A stretch of 64,000 nucleotides of DNA from Verrucomicrobium sp. (GCA_017849585.1 JAFIGT010000020.1:1-64000), one strand, 5' to 3'; positions 10,151 through 18,555 are shown, numbered from the stretch's first letter. Numbers and translations: made by a program. The notes: generated by a model not told the origin, from the sequence alone.

Positions 10151-11674
10151 ATGGTATGCGGCGACGCCACCATGACTGCAGACTTTGAGACGTTTATCAC
10201 ACGGACGGATGCCGACTGGAAAGCGGCGTTGGTGGGCATTGCCTCGAGTCGCAAGGATGTTTTATTGGTGTCGGGCGACGTGGCTGATCCGACTGAGGCG
10301 GGGTATCGCCTGCAAGCGCACATGTTGGTGAATCCGACTCTGGGTATTGTGGGCGCGACGACTTTAAAGCCGTTCACATGGTTTGAGGAACGTGCGGTGC
10401 GGGTCTTTTCAGCGGGGCGTCGTATTCTGACTCCGCTTGGTTTGGCGGCGGAGCGGATCAATCGTTTTTGGGGGGAGATGCCCGGGGTGGCGACGGCTTC
10501 GCCGACGGTGACCGCGGTGGAATCGGTTTGGGGTTCCGTCGTGCTGGTGAGGCGTGCCTTGCTGGACAAGGTGGCGGGTTTCGATTCGGACTTTGTGGTG
10601 AAGGGAAAGGGCTGGGTGCCGAACTTGTTGATCGATGACCTGTGTTTGCAGGCGCGGTTGGCGGGATTTGAAGTGGGCTGTGCCTCGGATGTATCGGCGG
10701 TTGTGAATGAGGCCGCAGTGGAGTATCCCAAGGAGGAGTGCCCGGCCTATTCACATTGGCAGTCGAAGTGGGGATGGGACCCGCGGGTGCCGAATATTTA
10801 TCATTTGCGCCAGAGATGGAACGGGACGCCGATTGGTCGACCGATGATCGAGGATCTACTCGATGTGTGGGACGCGGAGGAGCCGAGCGTGGAGGTGATC
10901 ATGCTGACGGGTAATTCGCTGCCGAAATTGCAAGTGTGCCTGTCGAAGCTGTCGCAGGTGAATTATCCGCGATTGCGCGTGCATCTTTTATTGAACGGCA
11001 GTGGCGAGCCGGTGACAAGGTATCTCTCCAAGCTGATGGGAGCGGGCTATCCATTCTTCATTGATCTGGTGCGCAGCCCGGTGAATATAGGCGTGCCTGC
11101 TGGTTTGAACTGGCTGTTAACGCGATGCACAGCTCCGATCGTGATGCGGATGGATGATGATGTGGAGTTGCCGCCAGAGGGATTGCGCCATTTGGTGGGG
11201 ACATTGCGGCGATTCCCGTTGGCGGGGGCCGTGCTGCCCGCGATGTTGGTGCCGCGGGTGGATGGGCAGACGAATTATGTGGCACCGTTGCGCTTGTATC
11301 CGAAGATGGCTTCCAATCAGCCGGAGGAGAAAATGGCACCGTGGAGGTCGCTGTATTTGACGAATTTCATGAGCGGGGCTCTGGTGGTGTACCGGCGCAA
11401 GGCGATTGAGCGGGCGGGGATGTTCGACTTGCATTATTCACCGACGCAGAATGAGGATATCGATCACGGCATGGCGGTGCGGGCCGAGGGTTATGATTTG
11501 ATTGTTGATGGTCGCATGACGGTGGTGCATCACACGGAAGGCATTACCAGCGGCGGGCAGCACTACGCGGAATCGTGCCGGGCGCAGAGACAGTTTTTCG
11601 CGCGCAAATGGGGTGTCGCTCCCTCGGTGCTGGAATCGGCATTGGATCGGGATGGAAGGATTATCGAGGTCTGA
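10151..11674 (+). CDS. Two-domain GT2-like glycosyltransferase
   Basis: A 507-aa protein (500 aa if it starts at ATG 10172) with two glycosyltransferase-2-like halves. The N-terminal half ('LLVSGDVADPTEAGYR', 'VESVWGSVVLVRRALLDKVAGFD', 'LLIDDLCLQARLAGFEVG') has the late motifs of a GT-A fold but no obvious DxD, so it may be inactive or regulatory. The C-terminal half carries 'VMRMDDDVELPPEGL' (metal/nucleotide binding) and 'NEDIDHGMAVRAEGYDL'. It should transfer a sugar from a nucleotide donor to an unknown acceptor. It is divergent from mntR and followed by an Hpt gene after about 30 bases. Confidence 0.82.
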   Translation: MVCGDATMTADFETFITRTDADWKAALVGIASSRKDVLLVSGDVADPTEAGYRLQAHMLVNPTLGIVGATTLKPFTWFEERAVRVFSAGRRILTPLGLAAERINRFWGEMPGVATASPTVTAVESVWGSVVLVRRALLDKVAGFDSDFVVKGKGWVPNLLIDDLCLQARLAGFEVGCASDVSAVVNEAAVEYPKEECPAYSHWQSKWGWDPRVPNIYHLRQRWNGTPIGRPMIEDLLDVWDAEEPSVEVIMLTGNSLPKLQVCLSKLSQVNYPRLRVHLLLNGSGEPVTRYLSKLMGAGYPFFIDLVRSPVNIGVPAGLNWLLTRCTAPIVMRMDDDVELPPEGLRHLVGTLRRFPLAGAVLPAMLVPRVDGQTNYVAPLRLYPKMASNQPEEKMAPWRSLYLTNFMSGALVVYRRKAIERAGMFDLHYSPTQNEDIDHGMAVRAEGYDLIVDGRMTVVHHTEGITSGGQHYAESCRAQRQFFARKWGVAPSVLESALDRDGRIIEV

Positions 11675-11690
11675 GGGTTGTGAGATTCTA

Positions 11691-11698
11691 AAAGGAGG
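11691..11698 (+). promoter_or_regulatory. Strong Shine-Dalgarno of the Hpt gene
   Basis: AAAGGAGG lies seven bases before the ATG at 11706. It fixes the start of the Hpt protein even though the frame stays open further upstream. Confidence 0.85.
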
Positions 11699-11705
11699 AT
11701 GGAAG

Positions 11706-12059
11706 ATGAATGCGGATCTGGATGTGAATGCATTGGAACAATTGCGCTCCCTCGACGCGCCGGGCTCGAACGAGATGTTCAAGCGATTGGTGGAGAGTTT
11801 CGTGAATGACACGCCGAAGTTGCTGGTAAAGCTTGCCGACGCGATCGCGGCGCAGGATTGGAAGATGGCGTCAAAGCATGCGCACGCGGTGAAGGGGAGT
11901 GCGGGAAATTTCGGGGCGCGTCGATTGGTGGCGTTATGCCTGGAGATCGAACAAGCTGGCCATGTTGACGATGCGGCGACAATTTTGCGGGCGGGTAGTC
12001 ACGTGGAGCAGGAGTATGAATCGGCCCGCGATGCGCTACTAATTCTAAGTCAGCAGTAG
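11706..12059 (+). CDS. Stand-alone histidine phosphotransfer (Hpt) protein
   Basis: A 117-aa four-helix Hpt domain. The phosphorylatable His is H60 in 'HAHAVKGSAGNFGARRL', the standard Hpt signature. It would relay phosphate between a hybrid kinase's receiver and a response regulator. No hybrid kinase adjoins it; the nearest candidate in the window is the kinase-receiver protein at 24512, and any pairing is speculation. A strong RBS (AAAGGAGG) sets the start. It lies between the glycosyltransferase and lexA. Confidence 0.92.
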   Translation: MNADLDVNALEQLRSLDAPGSNEMFKRLVESFVNDTPKLLVKLADAIAAQDWKMASKHAHAVKGSAGNFGARRLVALCLEIEQAGHVDDAATILRAGSHVEQEYESARDALLILSQQ

Positions 12060-12112
12060 GCTCTGACACCATTCCCTATTTTAGGGATAATCTCTTATTA
12101 CCCATGGCAGGC

Positions 12113-12147
12113 TTGACATCGGGTGGCTCTCTATTATACAAAAGTAT
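12113..12147 (+). promoter_or_regulatory. lexA promoter with candidate operator
   Basis: A perfect -35 (TTGACA, 12113-12118) is followed after 16 bases by TATACA (12135-12140). The dyad ATAC-AAAA-GTAT (12136-12147) overlaps the -10 and start-point region directly before lexA, which is where an autoregulatory LexA box would sit. The promoter is well supported; the operator is inference from symmetry and position only. Confidence 0.65.
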
Positions 12148-12152
12148 TAATC

Positions 12153-12791
12153 ATGAAAACCGCCGAACGCCGCTCCGGGGATTCACGCCAGATGGTACTG
12201 GATTTTATCGAAGCCTACGCCGACGAGAATCATCGCCCCCCAACGGTGCGTGAGATTCAGGAGCATTGCGGTTTCAAGAGCCCACGGGCGGTGTCGTACA
12301 TTCTGGAAAAGCTGGAGGCGACAAAGTTGATCATCCGGCAGGCGCATTCGCGGGGGATCCAACTGGTGAATCCGAAGAACGAGGCGGAGGATGACGAGAC
12401 GGTGCAGTTGCCGCTGTTCGATTCCATCCCGGCGGGACTGCCGGATCGTTTCGACGGCAGCGAAGCGCCGCAGACGATGCGGTTTCTGCCAGCGACACTG
12501 GGCATTGGCGATCCGCAACGGGCCTTCGCGGTGCGGGTGCGGGGCGATAGCATGCGCGACGCGGGCATTCTCTCCGGCGATACGGTAGTACTGGAGAAGA
12601 AGGAAGCGCGGGCAGGGGATATTGTGGCAGCGTTGCTAGACGGGGAGAGCACGTTGAAGCGCCTGGTGAAAGCCAATGGCGGTTACTTTTTGAAGGCGGA
12701 AAATCCGGATTACCCCAACTTGGAGCCGATCGAGGAATTGGCCATCCAGGGGGTAGTTGTCAGCGTGCTGCGCCGCATGGCGCAGGGCTGA
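12153..12791 (+). CDS. lexA: LexA repressor
   Basis: SOS-response repressor, 212 aa. An N-terminal winged helix (about 1-70, 'HRPPTVREIQEHCGFKSPRAV') is followed by an S24 self-cleaving domain. The scissile bond is Ala94-Gly95 in 'SIPAGLPD'; the catalytic pair is S133 in 'GDSMRDAGI' and K169 in 'ESTLKRLV'. RecA filaments on damaged DNA stimulate cleavage. I chose ATG 12153 because it directly precedes the domain and lies just behind a clear promoter; an in-frame start at 12123 would sit inside that promoter. Confidence 0.96.
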   Translation: MKTAERRSGDSRQMVLDFIEAYADENHRPPTVREIQEHCGFKSPRAVSYILEKLEATKLIIRQAHSRGIQLVNPKNEAEDDETVQLPLFDSIPAGLPDRFDGSEAPQTMRFLPATLGIGDPQRAFAVRVRGDSMRDAGILSGDTVVLEKKEARAGDIVAALLDGESTLKRLVKANGGYFLKAENPDYPNLEPIEELAIQGVVVSVLRRMAQG

Positions 12792-12832
12792 GCTCCCGCT
12801 CTTCGTGTCTTAGGCGGCAGCCTCCCTTCTCT

Positions 12833-14485
12833 TTACGCCACCACTAATTCCTTGTCGTCTTTTTCCGTCGCTCGGGCGGAATAGTTTGAGGATTGCATTT
12901 CGCCGCGGACGCATTGCCGCGCGTAGGTGATGAGGTGGTGCGCGACCATGGCGATCTGAAAGACGTTTTCCACGTTGCCCTGACGTATCTGCGTCCAGGC
13001 CATTTTCCAGAATTCGGCGCGATAGGGCGAGCGGAGGCCGATACGCCAGAGGATGCGGCCAAGAATGGCGATGCCGCGCCGGATATTGGGCCACGTGGCC
13101 TGCGCCATCGGATTTTTCGGTTTAACGCGATTGGGATAGGTGTGGACGGAGTTGTAGTGGTAGCGGGCGTAGAGATTTTTGGCGTCGAAGACGTAACCGA
13201 TCACTTTTTTCCAGCGGGCTTCGACTTCTTCATACGGGATGAGAAATTCAATATTGGAGTCGCGACTGTCGGCGTTGGGGAGAAGGCGTCCGGCTTTTTC
13301 AAGTCGGTCATAAAGCGCCGTGTTGGGCAGGGCGTAGAGGATGTTCACCGTCATGATCGGGATATTGGAGTGATCGGCGAAATCCATGATCGCTTGCGGA
13401 GTGAGATCCGTGTCGGTATCGAGTCCCATGATGATGCCGGAGGCGACCTCCATGCCGTAGCGGTTGAGTGTGTCGACCGATTCCAGAATGGGGGCGCGCA
13501 GGTTTTGCCCCTTCTTCATGAACTTGAGTGCGCCGTGTTCAGGCGTCTCGATGCCGCAGAAGACATTCGTGAAAAAAGCTTCGCGCATGAGCTCGAGGAT
13601 TTTGATATGCGAGGCGATGTTGAGCGTGGCTTCGCAGGAGAGGCGCACTTGATAGTCGCGCTTTTTTTGCCACGCGATGAGGTGGGGGAGAAGTTCCTGC
13701 GCGGCTTTCGGGTTGCCGATGAAATTGTCGTCGACGAAGTAAACGGAGACCGCGCCGCCGTCGGCGAGTTGGTCGAGTTCGTGGATGATCTGCTCGGGGG
13801 ACTTGAGGCGTGGATTGCGACCGTAGAGGCCGGGGATGTCGCAGAATTCGCAGGTGTAGGGACAGCCGCTGGAAAATTGCACGCTGCCGAGCAGGTATTG
13901 CATCACGTCGATGAGATGATAAGCGGGCGAGGGGAATTGCGTGAGCGGAAGCCGTTCGACGGTGCGGAGAATGAGTTGTTCGCTGGGCCGCTCGATGGTG
14001 CGGTCGATGTATTCCCAGAGTCGCGTGGTGCTGTCTCCGGCTTCGCCGCAATGGAGGATGTCGGCTTCGGGATAGAAATCGGGCGCGGAGGAGACGGAGG
14101 GACCACCGAGAGCGATCAGTTTTCCGGCGGCGTGGGCACGACGACAGAGGTCGTTGATCTGGCTGCGCTGGATGTGCATGCCGGAAGTGAGGACGACGTC
14201 GGCCCAAGCGAAATCTTCGGATGTGACGGGACGGATATTTTCGTCGATGAAGCGGACTTCCCATTCCTTGGGGACGAGCGCGGCGATGAGCAGGATGCCT
14301 TGCGGCGGCATGAAGCCTTTCACATTGCCCATGAGCGGAAAGGCGTGGTTGAACGTGCCGAAGGATTGGCTGTAGCGCGGAAACGCGCACAGGATACGTC
14401 GCCGCTGGCGCGGTTGGTACGGCTGCCACGCGGTGGAATCGGAAGCCTCCGGGGTCATAAGCTCAAAATTAGCATTGATGTTCAT
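12833..14485 (-). CDS. B12-binding radical SAM protein (HpnP/DUF4070-like)
   Basis: A 550-aa protein with an N-terminal cobalamin-binding domain (about 45-165), a radical SAM core and a C-terminal DUF4070-like region. The [4Fe-4S] motif is C208-x3-C212-x2-C215 in 'SGCPYTCEFCDIPGLYGR', followed by 'VYFVDDNFIGNPKAA' and 'GIIMGLDTDTD'. This layout and wording match class B methylases near the hopanoid C-2 methylase HpnP, but many DUF4070 proteins have other or unknown substrates, and no hopanoid gene is nearby. It is divergent from hpt. A methyl transfer from methylcobalamin to an unactivated carbon is the likely chemistry. Confidence 0.82.
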   Translation of the reverse strand: MNINANFELMTPEASDSTAWQPYQPRQRRRILCAFPRYSQSFGTFNHAFPLMGNVKGFMPPQGILLIAALVPKEWEVRFIDENIRPVTSEDFAWADVVLTSGMHIQRSQINDLCRRAHAAGKLIALGGPSVSSAPDFYPEADILHCGEAGDSTTRLWEYIDRTIERPSEQLILRTVERLPLTQFPSPAYHLIDVMQYLLGSVQFSSGCPYTCEFCDIPGLYGRNPRLKSPEQIIHELDQLADGGAVSVYFVDDNFIGNPKAAQELLPHLIAWQKKRDYQVRLSCEATLNIASHIKILELMREAFFTNVFCGIETPEHGALKFMKKGQNLRAPILESVDTLNRYGMEVASGIIMGLDTDTDLTPQAIMDFADHSNIPIMTVNILYALPNTALYDRLEKAGRLLPNADSRDSNIEFLIPYEEVEARWKKVIGYVFDAKNLYARYHYNSVHTYPNRVKPKNPMAQATWPNIRRGIAILGRILWRIGLRSPYRAEFWKMAWTQIRQGNVENVFQIAMVAHHLITYARQCVRGEMQSSNYSARATEKDDKELVVA

Positions 14486-14511
14486 GAGGTCTAGTACTCA
14501 TTGTAGGGAAA

Positions 14512-15066
14512 ATGAAATCCAGTGGCAAAATGCACGGTGCGGAAACAGTAGCGGGCAAGACGTTGATTTCGCAACGCGCCATTGCACGGCGGGTGCGGGA
14601 GTTGGGCGGGGCCATCGAGAGTCACTACGCGAAGCGGAAGCCGGTCGTATTGGGCTTGATGGACGGTGCGATCTTTTTTCTGGCGGATCTGCTGCGCGAG
14701 TTGCCGCCGACGTATGAGGTGCGGTGCGTGCCGGTGAAGAGCTATCATGGCACCGCGTCGACGGGCAAGATCCGCGGGCTCGATGGCATCGAGAGGTCGT
14801 TCAAGGGGCGGGAGGTATTGATCGTCGATGACGTGCTCGATACCGGACTGACCCTCGCGTCGGTGCGGGAACGGTTGCTCAAGCTCGGCGCAAAGCGGGT
14901 GGAGATCTGCGTGCTCGTCAGCAAACGCAAGGTGCGCGACAAGGCGGTGCGGGCGCGCTGGGTCGGATTTGAAATCGACGATCATTTTATTATTGGCTAC
15001 GGTCTGGATTACGACGGCCTGTATCGCGGCTTGCCGGATGTGCAAATTTTGACTGAAAAACCTTAA
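14512..15066 (+). CDS. hpt: Hypoxanthine phosphoribosyltransferase
   Basis: Purine salvage: hypoxanthine or guanine plus PRPP gives IMP or GMP. At 184 aa it has the family's length. It shows the PRPP-binding motif 'VLIVDDVLDTGLTL', the flexible-loop 'VKSYHG', and the purine-binding 'VGFEIDDHFIIGYGLDYDG' that separates HPRT from other phosphoribosyltransferases. The ATG at 14512 has TAGGGAAA just upstream; a second ATG at 14530 is possible. It is followed after 19 bases by the enoyl reductase gene. Confidence 0.94.
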   Translation: MKSSGKMHGAETVAGKTLISQRAIARRVRELGGAIESHYAKRKPVVLGLMDGAIFFLADLLRELPPTYEVRCVPVKSYHGTASTGKIRGLDGIERSFKGREVLIVDDVLDTGLTLASVRERLLKLGAKRVEICVLVSKRKVRDKAVRARWVGFEIDDHFIIGYGLDYDGLYRGLPDVQILTEKP

Positions 15067-15085
15067 CCCCTCTTTCTGATTTTTT

Positions 15086-16072
15086 ATGAACAAAACGCTC
15101 GTTGTCTCCTACTCTGAACACGGCAAAGCGCATGAAGTTGCTCGCGTCGAAGAACAAAATTTACCGCCGGTGGGCCCGACGCAGGTACTCATCGAAGTGA
15201 AACTCGCGATGATCAATCCAAGCGACGTGAACACGCTGGAGGGTACGTACGCCACGTTGCCGCCGTTGCCCGCCGTGGGCGGTCGCGAGTCGGTCGGCGT
15301 GGTGGCCGAGGTCGGTTCCGCTGTGAAGGATCTCAAGGTGGGGCAATGGGTGCAGCCGCCGCAATCGCTCGGCGCGTGGCGTCAGGCCGTGGTCGCGGAA
15401 GCCGCCGAGGTGGTGCCGTTCCCGGAAGGACTGTCGCTCGAACAGGCGGCGATGCTGAGTGTGAATCCGGCCACGGCGTACTTGATGCTGTCGGAGTTCG
15501 TGAAGCTGAACGCGGGCGATTTCTTTATCCAGAATGCAGCGAATTCCGGCGTGGGCCGGTGCGCGATTGAGATCGCGAAAGCGCGGGGCTTGAAGTCGAT
15601 CAATCTGGTGCGTCGCGAGGAACTGATTCCCGAACTGAAGGCGCTCGGAGCGGATTACGTGGTGCTGGATGATGATAACCTCCGTCACAAGCTGAAAGAG
15701 ATCACGGCGGGCGCGCCGATCAAACTGGCGCTCAACACGGTGGGCGGCGACAGTTCGTTCCGCATGAGCTTCGCGCTCGCGCCGGGTGGTGCGATGGTGA
15801 CGTACGGGGGCATGAGCAAGCAGCCGGTTCGCGTGGGGACGGGGCTTCTGATTTTCAAGGATATCCAGCTGCGCGGCTTCTGGGTGTCGCGCTGGTACAA
15901 GAAGGCGTCGCGCGAACAGGTGACGCAACTCTGGGAAGAGTTGGCGGTGCTGGCTCGCCAGGGCGCGTTCCGGGTGCCGATCGAAAAACGTTACCCGCTT
16001 TCGGAAGCCAAGGCGGCGCTCGAACACGCCCAGCAAAGTTCGCGTGGCGGCAAGATCGCTTTCCAGCTATGA
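15086..16072 (+). CDS. MECR-like 2-enoyl thioester reductase (zinc-free MDR family)
   Basis: A 328-aa NAD(P)H-dependent medium-chain reductase without the zinc ligands of alcohol dehydrogenases. The sequence follows the MECR/ETR subfamily closely: 'NPSDVNTLEGTYATLPPLPAVGGRE', 'SVNPATAYLML', 'FFIQNAANSGVGRCAIEIAKARGL', then 'INLVRR'. Those enzymes reduce trans-2-enoyl-ACP/CoA in fatty acid synthesis; whether this is the main enoyl reductase here or works on another enoyl or quinone substrate cannot be told. It lies between hpt and a GST-methyltransferase fusion gene and may share a transcript with both. Confidence 0.85.
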   Translation: MNKTLVVSYSEHGKAHEVARVEEQNLPPVGPTQVLIEVKLAMINPSDVNTLEGTYATLPPLPAVGGRESVGVVAEVGSAVKDLKVGQWVQPPQSLGAWRQAVVAEAAEVVPFPEGLSLEQAAMLSVNPATAYLMLSEFVKLNAGDFFIQNAANSGVGRCAIEIAKARGLKSINLVRREELIPELKALGADYVVLDDDNLRHKLKEITAGAPIKLALNTVGGDSSFRMSFALAPGGAMVTYGGMSKQPVRVGTGLLIFKDIQLRGFWVSRWYKKASREQVTQLWEELAVLARQGAFRVPIEKRYPLSEAKAALEHAQQSSRGGKIAFQL

Positions 16073-16094
16073 TTGAAGGACTCCGCCCTCCAAA

Positions 16095-16143
16095 CCTCCA
16101 AGGGTATCATACCCTTGGAGGGGGTATGGGGGCAGAGCCCCCA
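16095..16143 (+). repeat. Two adjacent perfect hairpins before the fusion gene
   Basis: A perfect 12-bp stem (CCTCCAAGGGTA, loop TCA, 16095-16121) is followed after five bases by a perfect 7-bp stem (TGGGGGC, loop AGA, 16127-16143). The second ends 13 bases before the ATG at 16157 and abuts the GAAAGG ribosome binding site. With no T-run they are not an ordinary terminator; they may control processing or translation, or be a copy of a dispersed palindrome. Confidence 0.75.
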
Positions 16144-16156
16144 AGAAAGGTTTGTC

Positions 16157-17614
16157 ATGAATAATGAGCCTCGTATCCGGTTGTATCAGTACGCGCACAG
16201 TCCGTATTGCATTCCGATTGAATGGATGTTGCGTCATTCGGGGGTGCCGTACGAGGTGGTGAATCTCAATATTTGTGAACCGTCGCCGGTGGTGATGCTG
16301 ACGAAGGGGCAATATTATCAGGTGCCCGTGATCGAGGATTTGCTCTCGCGCGAGACCATCTGGGAGCAGGCGGAGGGCGGTCAGGATGTGGCGCGGCACA
16401 TTGACATGATCGCCCAGTTGAAATTATTCCCGCAGAATCAGGCGGGGCTGCAGCAGGTGATCACGCATTACATCGAGAACGATTGCGAGGGCGCGGGATT
16501 CAGGATCGGCGATGCTTATTGGGAAAGCTGGATCAAGACGGACTTGGAGCGCGGCCTTTTTCGCCGTCACAAGGAACGTAAATTTGGAGCCGGTTGTCTG
16601 GAATTATGGAAACGGGACGTTCTGGAGCTGACGGCGGAATTTATCCGCAAGATCAAACCGTTCGAGCAGCGGCTGACTCAGACGCCGTTTCTGCTGGGAG
16701 ATCGGCAGACGTATGCGGACTATGCGCTTGCGGGCGTGATCGGAAACTATTTGTACTGTGGCGTCACATCGTTGCCGTCGGATTTTGTCATGCTGAACGC
16801 GTGGTATGAAAAGGTGAAGAAGGGCGAATTCCCCAAGACGCTCGACGAGATTCAATCTGCCTCGGCGGAACAATTCGGCAAGCAGAGCGAACGTTACGGC
16901 AAGGACCACATTCTCGCCAACGTGGCGGATGTGGAAGCGGCGATCAAGCCGCTCAACATCAAGCCCGGTCGCAAAGCGCTCGACGTCGCGACGGGGGGCG
17001 GTCACACGGCGGTGTACCTGGCCTCGCAGGGACTGGATGTGACGGCGAGTGATATCACGCCCGCGATGCTGCAGCGCACGGGCGAACTGGCCGCGGAGCG
17101 CGGAGTGACGGTGACGTTGAAGGAGCATCCGGCGGAAGCGTTGCCGTACGAGGATGCGACGTTCGATATCGTGACGTGCCGCGTGGCACCGCATCATTTC
17201 AGCGATCCTCAGAAGTTCGTGGCGGAGTCATCGCGGGTGTTGAAGATGTACGGTCATTTCGTGGTGATCGATGGGGTGGTGCTGGATGATCACCCGGAGG
17301 CGGGCGATTGGCTCAATGAGCTGGAGAAGCTGCGTGATCCGAGCCACGTGAAATTGCGTCGTCCCCGGGACTGGAAACAGTGGTGTCAACTGGCCGGTCT
17401 GACGGTGGCGAAGTGCGAGCTGCAGTCGTTGAAGATGCCGGATATCAATTGGTATCTCGAGGTGGCCAATACGACGGAAGAGAATCGCAAGAAGGTTCTG
17501 GAGATGGTCGCCCGCGTGCCGAGCTTCATTCGCGAGGTGTACCGGATCGGTCAGGAAGATGGCAAGATCGTCTGGTACTGGCCCCGCATGACGTTGGTTG
17601 CCGGAAAAGTATGA
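16157..17614 (+). CDS. Glutathione S-transferase - SAM methyltransferase fusion
   Basis: A 485-aa fusion. Residues about 6-80 are a thioredoxin-fold GST N-domain ('YQYAHSPYCIPIEWMLRHSGVPYE', with 'YYQVPVIED' as the cis-Pro strand); about 90-225 are the helical GST C-domain ('PFLLGDRQTYADYALAG'). From about 240 on there is a class I methyltransferase with motif I 'LDVATGGGHTAVYLA' (275-289), 'SDITPAML', 'LPYEDATFDIVTCR' and 'HFVVIDGVV', closest in style to UbiE/Methyltransf_11. The combination suggests methylation of a glutathione conjugate or of a thiol, but this is inference. The start at ATG 16157 has GAAAGG ahead of it. Confidence 0.85.
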   Translation: MNNEPRIRLYQYAHSPYCIPIEWMLRHSGVPYEVVNLNICEPSPVVMLTKGQYYQVPVIEDLLSRETIWEQAEGGQDVARHIDMIAQLKLFPQNQAGLQQVITHYIENDCEGAGFRIGDAYWESWIKTDLERGLFRRHKERKFGAGCLELWKRDVLELTAEFIRKIKPFEQRLTQTPFLLGDRQTYADYALAGVIGNYLYCGVTSLPSDFVMLNAWYEKVKKGEFPKTLDEIQSASAEQFGKQSERYGKDHILANVADVEAAIKPLNIKPGRKALDVATGGGHTAVYLASQGLDVTASDITPAMLQRTGELAAERGVTVTLKEHPAEALPYEDATFDIVTCRVAPHHFSDPQKFVAESSRVLKMYGHFVVIDGVVLDDHPEAGDWLNELEKLRDPSHVKLRRPRDWKQWCQLAGLTVAKCELQSLKMPDINWYLEVANTTEENRKKVLEMVARVPSFIREVYRIGQEDGKIVWYWPRMTLVAGKV

Positions 17615-17662
17615 ATGAACTGGAGCGCGGTTTCAAACCACCGCGCCCGAGTGGATCGAGCC

Positions 17663-18322
17663 CTATTTGGCTAGATTGGGCTCGAGCTGGACGGCGCGTT
17701 TCATGGCGGCGTCGGCTTCGATGTTTTCCCCGAGGGCTTTGCGTACGAGGCTGAGGCTGTACCAAGCGCGGGAATAAGTCGGCTCGATTTTCACCGCACT
17801 GAGGAAGCATTCGCGTGCGTCCGGATATTTGCCTTGGGATGCGTAGCAATTGCCGAGGCTATACCATGCTCCGGCGAATCGCGGATTGATCGTGATGGCC
17901 CGTTTGTAGGCTTCCACGGCATCGTTGTAGCGTTTCATGGCGCGGCAGGTGTTGCCGAGATTCAACCAGGCACCTGCATACTTGTCGTTTACTGTCACCG
18001 CTTTGCGGTAGCAATCGAACGCTTCGGGGTAGTGATGTGATTTAAAGTGGAGCAGTCCGAGATTGTTCCAAGCCTTGGCCGACATGGCGTTGATGCCCAC
18101 CACGCGTTCGAGCGCGGCTTTTTCGACATCTGTTTGACCGGCTCGCTTGGCTGCTATGGCGAGATCGTACCACGCGCGCGCGTCGCCATTGTGGGCATTC
18201 GCGTAGTCGACGTAACGTTTCAGCTCCTTGGCGGTGATGGTGGTGGTCGATGCGGCGGTCAGGGGACTGAGCGTTGCGAGCAGCGCGAGGATGGAAATGA
18301 GGAGGGGGAGGGGACGGTTCAT
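17663..18322 (-). CDS. Exported TPR-repeat protein
   Basis: A 219-aa protein with a signal peptide (residues about 1-24, ending 'SPLTAA') followed by about five tetratricopeptide repeats, each with the AW..L/LGN..... pattern ('AKAWNNLGLLHF', 'AGAWLNLGNTCRA', 'AGAWYSLGNCYAS', 'SRAWYSLSLVRKA'). It likely sits in the periplasm as a protein-binding scaffold. Its ATG overlaps the stop codon of the upstream lipoprotein gene (ATGA), so both are translated from one transcript. Confidence 0.85.
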   Translation of the reverse strand: MNRPLPLLISILALLATLSPLTAASTTTITAKELKRYVDYANAHNGDARAWYDLAIAAKRAGQTDVEKAALERVVGINAMSAKAWNNLGLLHFKSHHYPEAFDCYRKAVTVNDKYAGAWLNLGNTCRAMKRYNDAVEAYKRAITINPRFAGAWYSLGNCYASQGKYPDARECFLSAVKIEPTYSRAWYSLSLVRKALGENIEADAAMKRAVQLEPNLAK

Positions 18323-18555
18323 GGCTGTGAGGTGGGTGGGCCGAAGTCGACTTCTTCGTAGTTGTAGATGCCGCCGTAGGGATCGAATCCGGTGCCGACT
18401 TCCTCGCTTTTCACAACATCCGCCCCTTGGATGCCATACGGACCGGAAGGATCTCCATAGATATTGCCGCCGTATTCGCCTGAAGGAGCGTAGCAGCCCG
18501 TGAGGCCGAGCATGGCGGAACCGAGAAGGAGTAATCGAGCGCGAGTCACACGCAA
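18319..18555 (-). CDS. Small Gly/Tyr-rich lipoprotein
   Basis: A 78-aa protein with an N-terminal hydrophobic signal and a lipobox 'LGLTGC' (Cys21 is the predicted lipidated residue). The mature part is rich in Gly, Tyr and Pro and has no known domain. Coupling through an ATGA overlap to the TPR gene suggests that the lipoprotein and the TPR protein act together at the envelope. Function unknown. Confidence 0.8.
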   Translation of the reverse strand: MRVTRARLLLLGSAMLGLTGCYAPSGEYGGNIYGDPSGPYGIQGADVVKSEEVGTGFDPYGGIYNYEEVDFGPPTSQP

